This document shows positions 16,017 to 22,923 of a DNA stretch of 64,000 nt, one piece after another. The position numbers and the translations under genes are program-made. Position 1 is the first letter of the stretch. Each line of letters begins with the position of its first letter. Location: positions 1,477,001 to 1,541,000 of the forward strand of contig NZ_CP083761.1 of the NCBI RefSeq assembly GCF_023558375.1, read 5' to 3'. Under the pieces are notes generated by a model. That model was not told the DNA's origin. It worked only from the letters and a program-made list of their open reading frames with translations, and did no database searches. This DNA is from Chroococcidiopsis sp. CCMEE 29. GTDB lineage: Bacteria; Cyanobacteriota; Cyanobacteriia; Cyanobacteriales; Chroococcidiopsidaceae.

Positions 16017-17383
16017 CCCTAACCCTGATGTTATTAACGGGGTGTTCTAAATCCACTGTAAATATTTCGAGTGGTGCTACAGAAGTGGCGAGTGCGTCAC
16101 AACCAATGCCAACGCCAACCCTGACGCGGATTGCTCCCAAAACGAATACACCCCGGACGCTGAAACTGAAATTGACGCTGGATAACCCTGCTGACCTGAA
16201 GGTAGTTCAGGGGCAAACTGTCGTCAAAGGGCAGATTCTTAGCGATCGCAGCTCTGCACGGGAACGTCTCATGACGCAGCGTCAGGTGCTGCTGCTCCGG
16301 TTAGAGCAACTCAAGCAGCCGAAATCTTCTAAAAGTGTTAGCCAGGGCAGTACCGAAGGGAGCTACTCCGAGGAACATGCCAAAATTGACCAAGCGAAGT
16401 TGGAAGTAGAACAGGCACAGAATGCGCTCGCGCAATTTCTGGCTGATTCGCCCTGGACAGACTATGCTCGCGAACAATTGAATCAGCGTTCAGAAAAAGA
16501 GAAGCTGGCAGAACTTAACAACATACTCCAGCAAAAGAAAGCTTCTTTGAATCTAGCAGTTGCTCAACTGCAAGCTGCCAAGGAGAAACATTGGGAAGAA
16601 CTCTACAAACTCTACAAAGAGCAGCCCCAGAAGGATACTTCGGTGGAGCAAGCGCAGATTACAACACAACTGAAGTCATTTGAAAGCGAGCTTGTACGGC
16701 TAGGTGTTGTGCGCTCGCCCTATGAGGGGACGATTAAGAAGATTAAGTGGGTGGGTCAAACTGACCAGGAATTGGTTGCAGAACTAACAATTATAGTTGG
16801 CTCCAACAAGGAAACAGACAGCGTAAATGCAAAAAACTCAGCTACTTCTACTCCCCCAGCTGCTCCAACTCCCAAACCCGACATAACAAAAAGTGCCGAC
16901 AAACCCAAGCTAGACCGCCGCGAAAAGCAAACCCCAACTCCTAGCAGTCGCGGTCAAGGCTTTCACCCCAGCTGGCAGGTGATTAGCGTTCATGACGGTG
17001 ACACCCTCAAAGTGAGGCAAGGACAGAGGATAGAGCGAATTCGCATGGCTTGTCTGGATGCACCAGAGTTAAAACAGCCTTTAGGCAAAGAATCACGCGA
17101 CTACCTCAAAAGCCTGATCCAGCAGAATGGCGATCGCGTCACGCTCAAAATTGTCGATACTGATCGCTACGGCAGGAGAGTTGCAGAGGTGTTTGCTGGC
17201 GGTAAGTTGGTGCAGGCTGAGCAGGTACGTAGCGGCATGGCATATGTGTATGAGCGCTATCTGAATAACTGCCCGGACGCAGCAGCGGTGAAACAAGCAG
17301 AAGCGATTGCCCGTAGTAATCGCGCCGGTGTGTGGAGCGGTAACTATATCAAACCTTGGGACTATCGGCGATCTCAGCGATGA
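15989..17383 (+). CDS. Lipoprotein with coiled-coil hairpin and thermonuclease domain
   Basis: The start ATG 15989 is preferred over 15965 because it places a short signal peptide before a lipobox (LLTGC). Residues ~55-95 resemble a lipoyl-like half motif (LKVVQGQTVVKGQIL), followed by a long coiled coil (~95-245) and the returning half (VRSPYEGTIKKI), i.e. an HlyD/adaptor-like hairpin. After a Pro/Thr-rich linker, residues ~325-464 form an SNase domain (VISVHDGDTLKV, RIRMACLDAPE, DRYGRRVAEV). Secreted DNA/RNA cleavage on a membrane adaptor is unusual. It ends the overlapping series. Confidence 0.8.
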   Translation: MEIRARISITLTLMLLTGCSKSTVNISSGATEVASASQPMPTPTLTRIAPKTNTPRTLKLKLTLDNPADLKVVQGQTVVKGQILSDRSSARERLMTQRQVLLLRLEQLKQPKSSKSVSQGSTEGSYSEEHAKIDQAKLEVEQAQNALAQFLADSPWTDYAREQLNQRSEKEKLAELNNILQQKKASLNLAVAQLQAAKEKHWEELYKLYKEQPQKDTSVEQAQITTQLKSFESELVRLGVVRSPYEGTIKKIKWVGQTDQELVAELTIIVGSNKETDSVNAKNSATSTPPAAPTPKPDITKSADKPKLDRREKQTPTPSSRGQGFHPSWQVISVHDGDTLKVRQGQRIERIRMACLDAPELKQPLGKESRDYLKSLIQQNGDRVTLKIVDTDRYGRRVAEVFAGGKLVQAEQVRSGMAYVYERYLNNCPDAAAVKQAEAIARSNRAGVWSGNYIKPWDYRRSQR

Positions 17384-17457
17384 CACATTTTAAGTCCTAC
17401 CATTAGTTTGACTTTGATTTGGGAAGAATAAAGCACAGGCTTTAGGAAATTCCTGCG

Positions 17458-17883
17458 ATGAAAAACTCTGGCTTCACCCTGATCGAAACCCTAATGGTAA
17501 TCATTATGATGGGCATCTTGGCGGCGATCGCAACTCCCAGCTGGCTAGGCTTCATTCAGCAGCAGCGCCTTAATGCAGCAGCCGATCGAGTATATCAATC
17601 GCTTAAAGATGCCCAATCAGAAGCCAAGAGCCTGAAGCAATCGCAGTTTCCCCAACCAGTAGCGCCACCAAATATTGATTCGACTGTCGTGGTAGCGTAT
17701 CCCGCTACTCTACTCCAGTTCGATCGCCGGGGGGCTGTAGCTAGTAAGAATTTGCCATATCGCATTGATTTGACTGTTACTGATGGTTCGGTGCAGCGCT
17801 GCGTTGTTGTCCGCACGCTGCTAGGAGCGATCGCTACTGGTAGAAGCGCAGCTGAGTGTGAGTCTTTAGGCAATCCGTCATGA
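17458..17883 (+). CDS. Type IV pilin-like / pseudopilin protein
   Basis: A 141-aa protein with a class III signal: G-FTLIETLMVIIMMGILAAIATP, with cleavage before Phe, Glu5 conserved and a hydrophobic helix. The rest resembles GspH/FimT-type minor pseudopilins. It lies 74 bp after the SNase gene on the same strand. It might be a pilus or secretion-like component of the same apparatus. Its stop overlaps the next start. Confidence 0.85.
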   Translation: MKNSGFTLIETLMVIIMMGILAAIATPSWLGFIQQQRLNAAADRVYQSLKDAQSEAKSLKQSQFPQPVAPPNIDSTVVVAYPATLLQFDRRGAVASKNLPYRIDLTVTDGSVQRCVVVRTLLGAIATGRSAAECESLGNPS

Positions 17884-18029
17884 CAGCAGCAATCATGACG
17901 ATGCAGCTCATCATCCTTCTTGGGATGGCTCTATTGGCGATCGCCCAAATCTCTCTGATTCTCCTTCAACAGCAATCAGAGCCAGATGCTCTCCCTGCCA
18001 GAAAGAGGCGATCGCGCTCCCGACTGTAA
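17880..18029 (+). CDS. 49-aa single-pass membrane protein
   Basis: ATG 17880 overlaps the pilin-like stop (ATGA). The product has one hydrophobic helix (MQLIILLGMALLAIAQISLI) and a basic tail (ARKRRSRSRL). The coupling and membrane segment support it being real. Function unknown. Confidence 0.55.
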   Translation: MTAAIMTMQLIILLGMALLAIAQISLILLQQQSEPDALPARKRRSRSRL

Positions 18030-18105
18030 GTTTTTTCAGTCAGTTCAAGGTGAAACTTTTAATTGTCTACTCATCTACTAGACAGCAGCGATTAGCACCT
18101 TACAC

Positions 18106-18327
18106 CTATTCGCTGCGTGGTTCAATTGTCCCTTCAGGGTAAAGTTGCTCATCATTCGTTACTTTGTACCACCAGTAACCATCAGGATCGTCACCACGAG
18201 CGCTGTCGTCCAGATCAAACCAGCGACGCACAATGTGAGTTAGGCGTTCTTGACCATTCCAGTAGAGAGTAACTGGCTCATACAGCTCGAACCTTGGAGC
18301 GCGGATTTGAATTTTTTGTGTGTCCAT
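18106..18327 (-). CDS. Hypothetical 73-aa protein
   Basis: A small acidic protein rich in Trp/Tyr (RRWFDLDD, DGYWWYKVTNDEQLYPEGTIEP). It resembles short beta-rich hypothetical proteins of cyanobacteria, but I cannot name a family. It lies 27 bp downstream of higA on the same strand and may be cotranscribed with the toxin-antitoxin pair. Confidence 0.5.
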   Translation of the reverse strand: MDTQKIQIRAPRFELYEPVTLYWNGQERLTHIVRRWFDLDDSARGDDPDGYWWYKVTNDEQLYPEGTIEPRSE

Positions 18328-18354
18328 ACCGAAGGTTTTATCGTGCGATTGCTT

Positions 18355-18753
18355 TCAAATAAACAACTCAGCAGACACATGAAAGAACTCTGCTAAAGCC
18401 TTAGCCTGAGCCTTGCTGATGCTCCGCTTGCCATTGACTACCTCAGAAACGACTCCCCTAGAACCAATCACCCCAATTAAATCCTCCTGCCTGACACCTC
18501 GCGCCTCCATTAAATGCAACAGAATCGATTGAGGAGTTGCCGCGTTGAGCTGATAGTGTTCATCCTCAAACTTTTCAATCAAAATTACTAGGAGATTTAA
18601 GAGGGCGTTCTGCTCTGGAGTGCGATTTCTCATTGCCATCAGCTTTTCAACAACCGAGAGCGCCCTCTCATTTTCTTCTTCAGTTGTAATTACCTGGGGC
18701 TGAAATTCTGCTAGCAAAGAGGCGTAAGCATTCTTATCAATAGTAGGGGTCAT
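18355..18753 (-). CDS. higA: HigA-type antitoxin (XRE HTH)
   Basis: A 132-aa protein with a C-terminal helix-turn-helix (ARGVRQEDLIGVIGSRGVVSEVVNGKRSISKAQAKALAEFFHVS, residues ~88-130) and a helical N-terminus. It overlaps the upstream toxin gene by 17 bp. Toxin-before-antitoxin order is characteristic of hig systems. It should neutralise HigB and repress the operon. Confidence 0.85.
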   Translation of the reverse strand: MTPTIDKNAYASLLAEFQPQVITTEEENERALSVVEKLMAMRNRTPEQNALLNLLVILIEKFEDEHYQLNAATPQSILLHLMEARGVRQEDLIGVIGSRGVVSEVVNGKRSISKAQAKALAEFFHVSAELFI

Positions 18754-19036
18754 TTTTCCATTTCTCCTTGTTATATTCCGCGTGGGTTAAAACATATTTG
18801 ATATAAATTACCTGCTCCTCATAATCAATGCCTACAATCAAGCGATAGTCATTCCCCTTAATGTTAAAAACAGTAAAATTTCCAACGGCTTCAGCACTTG
18901 AAAAATCTTGTCTAACCTCACCTAAATGTTCCCATGAAGCTGTCTTAGCGATTCTATACCAGTTGTCAAGAGGAACTGAAGCCTCAGCGTGTATCTGAGA
19001 AAATTTGAGCAGGCTTTTTCGAGAAATAATGTGCAT
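18737..19036 (-). CDS. higB: HigB-type mRNA interferase toxin
   Basis: A 99-aa RelE-fold protein with the HigB features MHIISRKSLLKF, WYRIAKTASW, NIKGNDYRLIVGIDY and YIKYVLTHAEYNK (Lys, Arg, His and Tyr positions used by the family). HigB cleaves mRNA on the ribosome. It is first in the two-gene higBA operon. Confidence 0.88.
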   Translation of the reverse strand: MHIISRKSLLKFSQIHAEASVPLDNWYRIAKTASWEHLGEVRQDFSSAEAVGNFTVFNIKGNDYRLIVGIDYEEQVIYIKYVLTHAEYNKEKWKNDPYY

Positions 19037-19836
19037 AAATAGGAAAAGACATAGGAGTAAATCAATACAGAATAATCAATATATTTTTATATTCTCATTT
19101 TGAGAATAAGGTGTCAAGGATTTACTGTTGGAGGGAAGCGATCGTGCTGTTGCTTCTTGGAGTAACCTCAGTCAGTTCTAGGGGAAACTTTTAAGCTCTC
19201 AATGAACTTCATTGCATAAGCGGTTGTGACCAGCTTCGCTGCGCTCCGCCCGTCACGTTTTTTATTTGGCTCCGACTCCGCTACGCTCCATCCGAGCATT
19301 TGGGCTTGCCTGTGGGAGGCGCTCACTCTTCCTCTAATGAGGCGCTGCCGCGCCGCTTGTTGCCTCGCTCCTACGTCGCTCGTGTGCGCTCCGCTCCACA
19401 AGTGGGCAGCATAGCACGGCACTCGTAGGGGGCAAGCCTAAACAGTGCAAAAAAAGCCGATCCGAGCGGTTGGGCATTTTATATTGGTTCGCGCTCGCCA
19501 GGTTGTCTGTGGGGAGCCGTCCACTGATCGGTGGGTGGCGCTCACATTTAAGTGGTTGCCCTTTTTATATCCGGCTTTTTTTGGGCTTGCTTTCCCAACC
19601 TCTCGTGAGGAGCCGAAGAAGCCGTGCTTCAAAAAGTAATTGGGTGTCGCTCCGCGCGGGAGAGAAGAAGAGAAGAGAGAGAAGGGCGAAAGGGTCTGCC
19701 TGGGGTGGTTGCGATCGCCTCTCTGTTGGCAGGTGCAACTTTGGGCTTGCTCGTTGGTGGCAAGGCTGGTTGCTGTTGTTCTGTCGCAGTTGTGGCTGCG
19801 GCTCCCGCTCCCGCTCCGGCTGCTCTGCTTCAGTCT
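19037..19836. other. G+C-rich noncoding region with internal repeats
   Basis: About 800 bp with strongly skewed words. TCCGAGC, TTGGGC, TGTGGG(A/G)(A/G)GCGC/GCCG and GGCGCTCAC each occur twice, in two loosely repeated blocks (about 19275-19330 and 19450-19540). Long frames exist on both strands but look compositional, not conserved. It may be plasmid-like backbone or a replication-linked region; I see no gene I can support. Confidence 0.4.
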
Positions 19837-19838
19837 TG

Positions 19839-19864
19839 ATTATCCCTTGTAGGCATGGGATAAT
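19839..19864. promoter_or_regulatory. ATTATCCC...GGGATAAT operator-like inverted repeat
   Basis: Perfect 8-bp arms ATTATCCC (19839-19846) and GGGATAAT (19857-19864) lie 16 bp before the SLOG gene start. The same word recurs upstream of the SWIM and 61-aa genes (20702-20778, 21339-21411), suggesting one regulator. Confidence 0.55.
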
Positions 19865-19880
19865 ATTAGTTGTTGGGCTA

Positions 19881-20414
19881 GTGTCATCTGTGTCTCGCGT
19901 TCTTGCCTCTGCCTCTGTTGTCGGCTTCTCCGGTTCTCGGTCTGTTCCCTGTCCTGAGTCTGCTGCGGCTGTGCGACGTGCGCTCGCGGCTGTGCCTGCT
20001 AGTGTCTCTGTCCACGTCGGCTGTGCTCCTGGTGTTGACGAGTTAGTGCGCTCCCTGTGTCCCCGCGCTCGTGTCTTCTGGGTGGCTGAGGTTGGTTTCT
20101 CTGGTCGCGGTGCTTTTGCCCGTCGCTCCCAGTTGTGCGTCGAGTCTATTGCTGTCCCCGGCGGTGTCTGGGTGTCGTTCCCAGCTGGGGCTTGCCCTGC
20201 TGGTTTGCTTCCTTCTGCGTCAGCTGCTCGGTGTTTTTCTGGCTTTGGTTCCGGTTCCTGGGCTTCTCTTGCTTTTGCTGCTGGTCTTGGTATTGCCTGC
20301 CTGCTTTTTCTTCCCCCTGGTGTCACTGCTCCCGCTGGCTGGGGTTTCGTTGCTGGTGGTGGTGGCTGGTTCTTCCGTCCCGCTGCTGTCGTTGCTCAGT
20401 TGTTCCTGTTCTAG
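19881..20414 (+). CDS. SLOG/DprA-like Rossmann-fold protein
   Basis: Start is probably GTG 19881; the frame is open further upstream. The ~177-aa product has SLOG-superfamily features: VVGFSGSRSVP (N-terminal strand and GSR), GCAPGVDELVRS (the GxxxGVD segment), FARRSQLCVES, and GLGIACLLFLPP. DprA-type SLOG proteins bind nucleotides or ssDNA. The last 195 bp overlap the minus-strand gene at 20220-20657. It is G+C-rich relative to neighbours. Confidence 0.6.
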   Translation: MSSVSRVLASASVVGFSGSRSVPCPESAAAVRRALAAVPASVSVHVGCAPGVDELVRSLCPRARVFWVAEVGFSGRGAFARRSQLCVESIAVPGGVWVSFPAGACPAGLLPSASAARCFSGFGSGSWASLAFAAGLGIACLLFLPPGVTAPAGWGFVAGGGGWFFRPAAVVAQLFLF

Positions 20415-20657
20415 TTGTTGTCCTGCGGTGGCGAGGCTTTTTTCTAGGTATGCGATCGCTGCCTGCTCCAAAAACTCAGCTGTTTTCAATCCCGACTTTT
20501 CCAAAAATGCTTCAATTCGCTGCTCAAGCGATTGAACTGGGCGAAAACTCATTGCCCTTCCCTTCGGCTCTACACCCTCTACAGCAAAGCTGGTCGAGCT
20601 TCTTTTGTTTGGGTTTTTTGCACCTGGATTGCCTGTTTTGCCTTTAACTCCCGCCAT
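20220..20657 (-). CDS. Small plasmid-type protein with disordered tail
   Basis: ATG 20657 gives MAGVKGKTGNPG. The basic N-terminus is followed by a conserved-looking helical pair (SLEQRIEAFLEKSGLKTAEFLEQAAIAYLEKSL, residues ~40-75), which could be an RHH or a coiled coil. The remaining ~70 residues are Ser/Thr/Lys-rich and disordered, and lie antisense to the SLOG gene. The upstream region holds the palindromic operators shared with the divergent SWIM gene. Confidence 0.55.
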   Translation of the reverse strand: MAGVKGKTGNPGAKNPNKRSSTSFAVEGVEPKGRAMSFRPVQSLEQRIEAFLEKSGLKTAEFLEQAAIAYLEKSLATAGQQLEQEQLSNDSSGTEEPATTTSNETPASGSSDTRGKKKQAGNTKTSSKSKRSPGTGTKARKTPSS

Positions 20658-20701
20658 TCTCTCACCCTGTACGATGCTCACAGCTACTCTAACCTATTCC
20701 C

Positions 20702-20778
20702 TGTAAACGCGGGATTATGAAGATTCAGTAAATATCCCGTGTAAACAGGATATTATCTCGTGTTTACACGAGATAATA
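20702..20778. promoter_or_regulatory. Operator cluster with a 28-bp inverted repeat
   Basis: It contains TGTAAACGCGGGATTAT (20702-20718) and a 7-bp hairpin (AATATCC 20731-20737 with GGATATT 20748-20754). The third element is a perfect 13-bp inverted repeat, arms TATTATCTCGTGT (20751-20763) and ACACGAGATAATA (20766-20778). It lies between the divergent genes starting at 20657 and 20806. A related arrangement precedes the gene at 21451. Confidence 0.65.
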
Positions 20779-20779
20779 A

Positions 20780-20803
20780 GGGTATCCCGACCAAGAGGAA
20801 CCC
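20780..20803 (+). promoter_or_regulatory. Partial copy of the CCCGACCAAGAG leader hairpin
   Basis: An 18-nt loop containing CCCGACCAAGAG is bracketed by only GGG/CCC, ending 2 nt before the ATG at 20806. Two full copies are at 21644-21679 and 22255-22288. The short stem makes this copy uncertain. Confidence 0.35.
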
Positions 20804-20805
20804 AA

Positions 20806-21270
20806 ATGATTACCGCTACAAATCTTCTATATTCAAAGTCTGCATTAGCTCGAATTCTCGGCATCGATGCGAGATTAATTACACGCTTTGAGGTGTGGCA
20901 CTCTGTCATATTTGCTGTTATTAAAGGTCGTCGCCCAAGGTTCTTTTCTAAGAAGATTTTTAAAACCCATTTCGTTGAATGGAGACAAGCACAAGCTAGG
21001 GCTTTAACTGCTACTCAAAATGTGTTTAATCCAAATATTTTTTATGTAAGAAACGAAACGAAGGAAACAGCTTATACAGTTAATTTCTTGCTTGGTGGCG
21101 CAACTTGCGAGTGTGAAGACTGGAAAAATCAAAGCCAATTTTTCGGGATGGCTTGTTGCAAACATATTTACTCTGCTTTGAGTCAATTGGGCTTCACTTC
21201 ATTTAGAGACTATATAGCGGAAAGGAAAGCGATATCCCTAGCGATTGCAGCACCACCGCCAGCAGCATAA
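20806..21270 (+). CDS. SWIM zinc-finger protein
   Basis: A 154-aa protein. The C-terminal half carries the SWIM signature CxCx(n)CxH: CECEDWKN...ACCKHIYSAL (residues ~103-127), which binds zinc and mediates DNA or protein contacts. The N-terminal part (YSKSALARILGIDARLI, KGRRPRFFSKKIFKTHFVEW) looks like a small DNA-binding region. It is probably regulated by the large palindrome at 20751-20778. Confidence 0.75.
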   Translation: MITATNLLYSKSALARILGIDARLITRFEVWHSVIFAVIKGRRPRFFSKKIFKTHFVEWRQAQARALTATQNVFNPNIFYVRNETKETAYTVNFLLGGATCECEDWKNQSQFFGMACCKHIYSALSQLGFTSFRDYIAERKAISLAIAAPPPAA

Positions 21271-21301
21271 AAACTTGAGGGGTGCGGCTCATTAACGCAC
21301 A

Positions 21302-21411
21302 CTGTAAACCACTTACAAGAAAATACCCATAATCCATTGTAAACACGGGATTATAAAGATTTGGTGAACTATCCCGTATTATCCAAATTATCCCGCGTAA
21401 ACATGAGATAA
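21302..21411. promoter_or_regulatory. Second operator cluster (duplicate of 20702-20778)
   Basis: CTGTAAACCACTTACA (21302-21317) is followed by TGTAAACACGGGATTATAAA (21339-21358), two more TATCCC/ATTATCC words, and a 24-bp imperfect palindrome (21388-21411). The palindrome matches the core of the perfect one at 20753-20776 at 19 of 24 positions. It lies 40 bp before the start of the 61-aa gene. Confidence 0.6.
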
Positions 21412-21450
21412 TAAAAGAGTAAACAAACAGGAGGAAGTATAAAACCAGGA

Positions 21451-21636
21451 ATGAGAGTTATTCAAAAGCAGCAGGTAGGCGATCGCTGGATCTGGTTAGC
21501 TTCTGATAATTGCGAATGGGTAACTTACACCTCAAACTCACCTGATACCAGTGGCACAGAACACGGTCACTACTTTGCAAACTACAACAACGCTGTTACA
21601 GATTTCCGAAACAGAGTTACAGCATACAGACCGTAA
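21451..21636 (+). CDS. Small hypothetical protein (61 aa)
   Basis: It starts 40 bp after the duplicated operator cluster and ends just before the leader hairpin of the ardA-like gene. The product is Trp/Tyr/Asn-rich (DRWIWLASDNCEWVTYTS) and resembles short plasmid-borne proteins. No family recognised. Confidence 0.55.
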   Translation: MRVIQKQQVGDRWIWLASDNCEWVTYTSNSPDTSGTEHGHYFANYNNAVTDFRNRVTAYRP

Positions 21637-21643
21637 ATATCTA

Positions 21644-21679
21644 GCTGCCGCCCGACCCGACCAAGAGCAAGGCGGCAGC
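21644..21679 (+). promoter_or_regulatory. Leader hairpin with conserved 18-nt loop (copy A)
   Basis: A perfect 9-bp stem (GCTGCCGCC / GGCGGCAGC) encloses the loop CGACCCGACCAAGAGCAA (21653-21670). The start codon of the ardA-like gene follows 31 nt later, with CCTGAATA and GAGG in between. Copy B has the same loop, different stem and the same spacing. No T-run follows, so it is not a standard terminator. Confidence 0.75.
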
Positions 21680-21710
21680 ACCCCTGAATACACAAGAGGC
21701 TAAATCTATC

Positions 21711-22238
21711 ATGACAGAAGATCGAACCCCCCGAATTTATTGCACTTGCTTAAGTGCTTATAACAACGGAGAACTTTACGGTCGCTGGATTGACTGTGAC
21801 CAGGACGCAGAGGCAATCTGGGTAGAGATTAAGGAAATGCTAAGAAATTCGCCCGAACCTGACGCGGAGGAATGGGCGATCCACGACTCAGAAAACTGGC
21901 AGGGTATTGAAATCGGTGAGTATGAAGACATCGAGCGAATAGCCGAACTTGCGAAAGCTTTGGCAGAACATGGAGCAGCATTTGCTACCTACTGCCAATC
22001 CTATGGCAGTGACGCAACCCTAAAAGACTTTAGTGAGCGCTATATGGGGCAATACGAAAGCGAGGAAGATTTTGTTTATGACCAATGGCAGGAGTGCGGC
22101 AAGCTAACCCAGCTAGAGCAAATTGGCATCAGCGAGAGCTATATCGACTGGGAGGCGATCGCCCGTGATTGGTTCATAGATTCGTATCACTCAGTTGATG
22201 TGGGTTACAAGCAAGTCTTTGTTTTTAGCCGCCACTAA
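21711..22238 (+). CDS. ardA: ArdA-family antirestriction protein
   Basis: A 175-aa acidic protein matching ArdA. It has PRIYCTCLSAYNNGELYGRWIDC at the N-terminus (cited as LSAYNNGELYGRWID) and IHDSENWQG. It ends with FSERYMGQYESEEDFVYDQW, and SYIDWEAIARDWFID. ArdA mimics DNA and inhibits type I restriction enzymes, helping incoming plasmids and conjugative elements. This supports a mobile origin for 19-31 kb. A leader hairpin precedes it. Confidence 0.92.
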   Translation: MTEDRTPRIYCTCLSAYNNGELYGRWIDCDQDAEAIWVEIKEMLRNSPEPDAEEWAIHDSENWQGIEIGEYEDIERIAELAKALAEHGAAFATYCQSYGSDATLKDFSERYMGQYESEEDFVYDQWQECGKLTQLEQIGISESYIDWEAIARDWFIDSYHSVDVGYKQVFVFSRH

Positions 22239-22254
22239 ATCCTGATGATCAGAC

Positions 22255-22288
22255 AGAAGCGCCGACCCGACCAAGAGCAAGCGCTTCT
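22255..22288 (+). promoter_or_regulatory. Leader hairpin with conserved 18-nt loop (copy B)
   Basis: A perfect 8-bp stem (AGAAGCGC / GCGCTTCT) encloses exactly the same loop as copy A, CGACCCGACCAAGAGCAA (22263-22280). The stem sequence is unrelated to copy A, so base pairing rather than sequence is kept. The start codon at 22319 is 30 nt downstream, again after CCTGAATA and GAGG. Confidence 0.75.
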
Positions 22289-22318
22289 CACGCCTGAATA
22301 ACAACTGAGGTAGCTTTA

Positions 22319-22591
22319 ATGAACTCTTACGAATACAACATCGACCAGCAGCGTATAGAACAGCAGCAAGATGCAGAGGCAGCATATCAGCAACAGCGCT
22401 GGGAGCAAGGTTATGACGACGTGATCGCTGGCGTGTGGAAAGGTTGCAACACAAAAACAGAAGACTGTAGCCGCTACTGTAAATACTTGGCTGGGTACCT
22501 TTGGGGAATGGAGCAAAAAACCATTCAATATCACGCCGAGTGCAGAAGTAATCTAGCAGTCTTAGATTCTGAGGACTACGACGAGTTCTAG
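22319..22591 (+). CDS. Hypothetical protein in ardA operon
   Basis: A 90-aa Gln/Tyr-rich helical protein (QQRIEQQQDAEAAYQQQRWEQGYDDVIAG) with three Cys in its second half. It follows ardA and is preceded by leader hairpin copy B. No family recognised. A short inverted repeat (AGGGGGAA/TTCCCCCT, 22599-22616) lies just after its stop. Confidence 0.6.
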   Translation: MNSYEYNIDQQRIEQQQDAEAAYQQQRWEQGYDDVIAGVWKGCNTKTEDCSRYCKYLAGYLWGMEQKTIQYHAECRSNLAVLDSEDYDEF

Positions 22592-22646
22592 AGGAAACAG
22601 GGGGAAAATTCCCCCTCTCACAAAAATTGATTGCACACCACCAACA

Positions 22647-22913
22647 ATGATCGTCAAGTTAGATTACCCAGCCATAGACTGGCTGCTGGATCGGTTCAAG
22701 GAAGACTCGCGCCCTTTCTTTACAGGTTTAAGTAGTATCCAACGCAAGGAACTACGGAAATATCTCAACTATCGGAAAGCTTCTCACAAAGATAACTGGA
22801 GCTTCAGCCCCTTTACAGTTGCCACCCTAAACCAGATAGATCGCCAAGCAGAGCAATTCTACTCCCGATCCCTGAAGTACAAACAGCTTTCACTCAACCT
22901 TGAAAAGCACTGA
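22647..22913 (+). CDS. Hypothetical protein (88 aa)
   Basis: A basic, helical 88-aa protein (AIDWLLDRFKEDSRPFFTGLSS, QRKELRKYLNYRKASHK). Its stop TGA is the start of a TGACCCGACCAA word related to the conserved leader loop. The next gene begins within 11 bp. Function unknown. Confidence 0.55.
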   Translation: MIVKLDYPAIDWLLDRFKEDSRPFFTGLSSIQRKELRKYLNYRKASHKDNWSFSPFTVATLNQIDRQAEQFYSRSLKYKQLSLNLEKH

Positions 22914-22923
22914 CCCGACCAAT

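Noticed and set aside
19565-20326. 253-codon minus-strand frame
   Set aside because: Low-complexity Glu/Arg/Thr composition, antisense to the SLOG gene; compositional shadow.
22599-22616. G5/C5 hairpin considered as a terminator
   Set aside because: No T-run follows and the downstream gene starts within 31 bp, so function is unclear.
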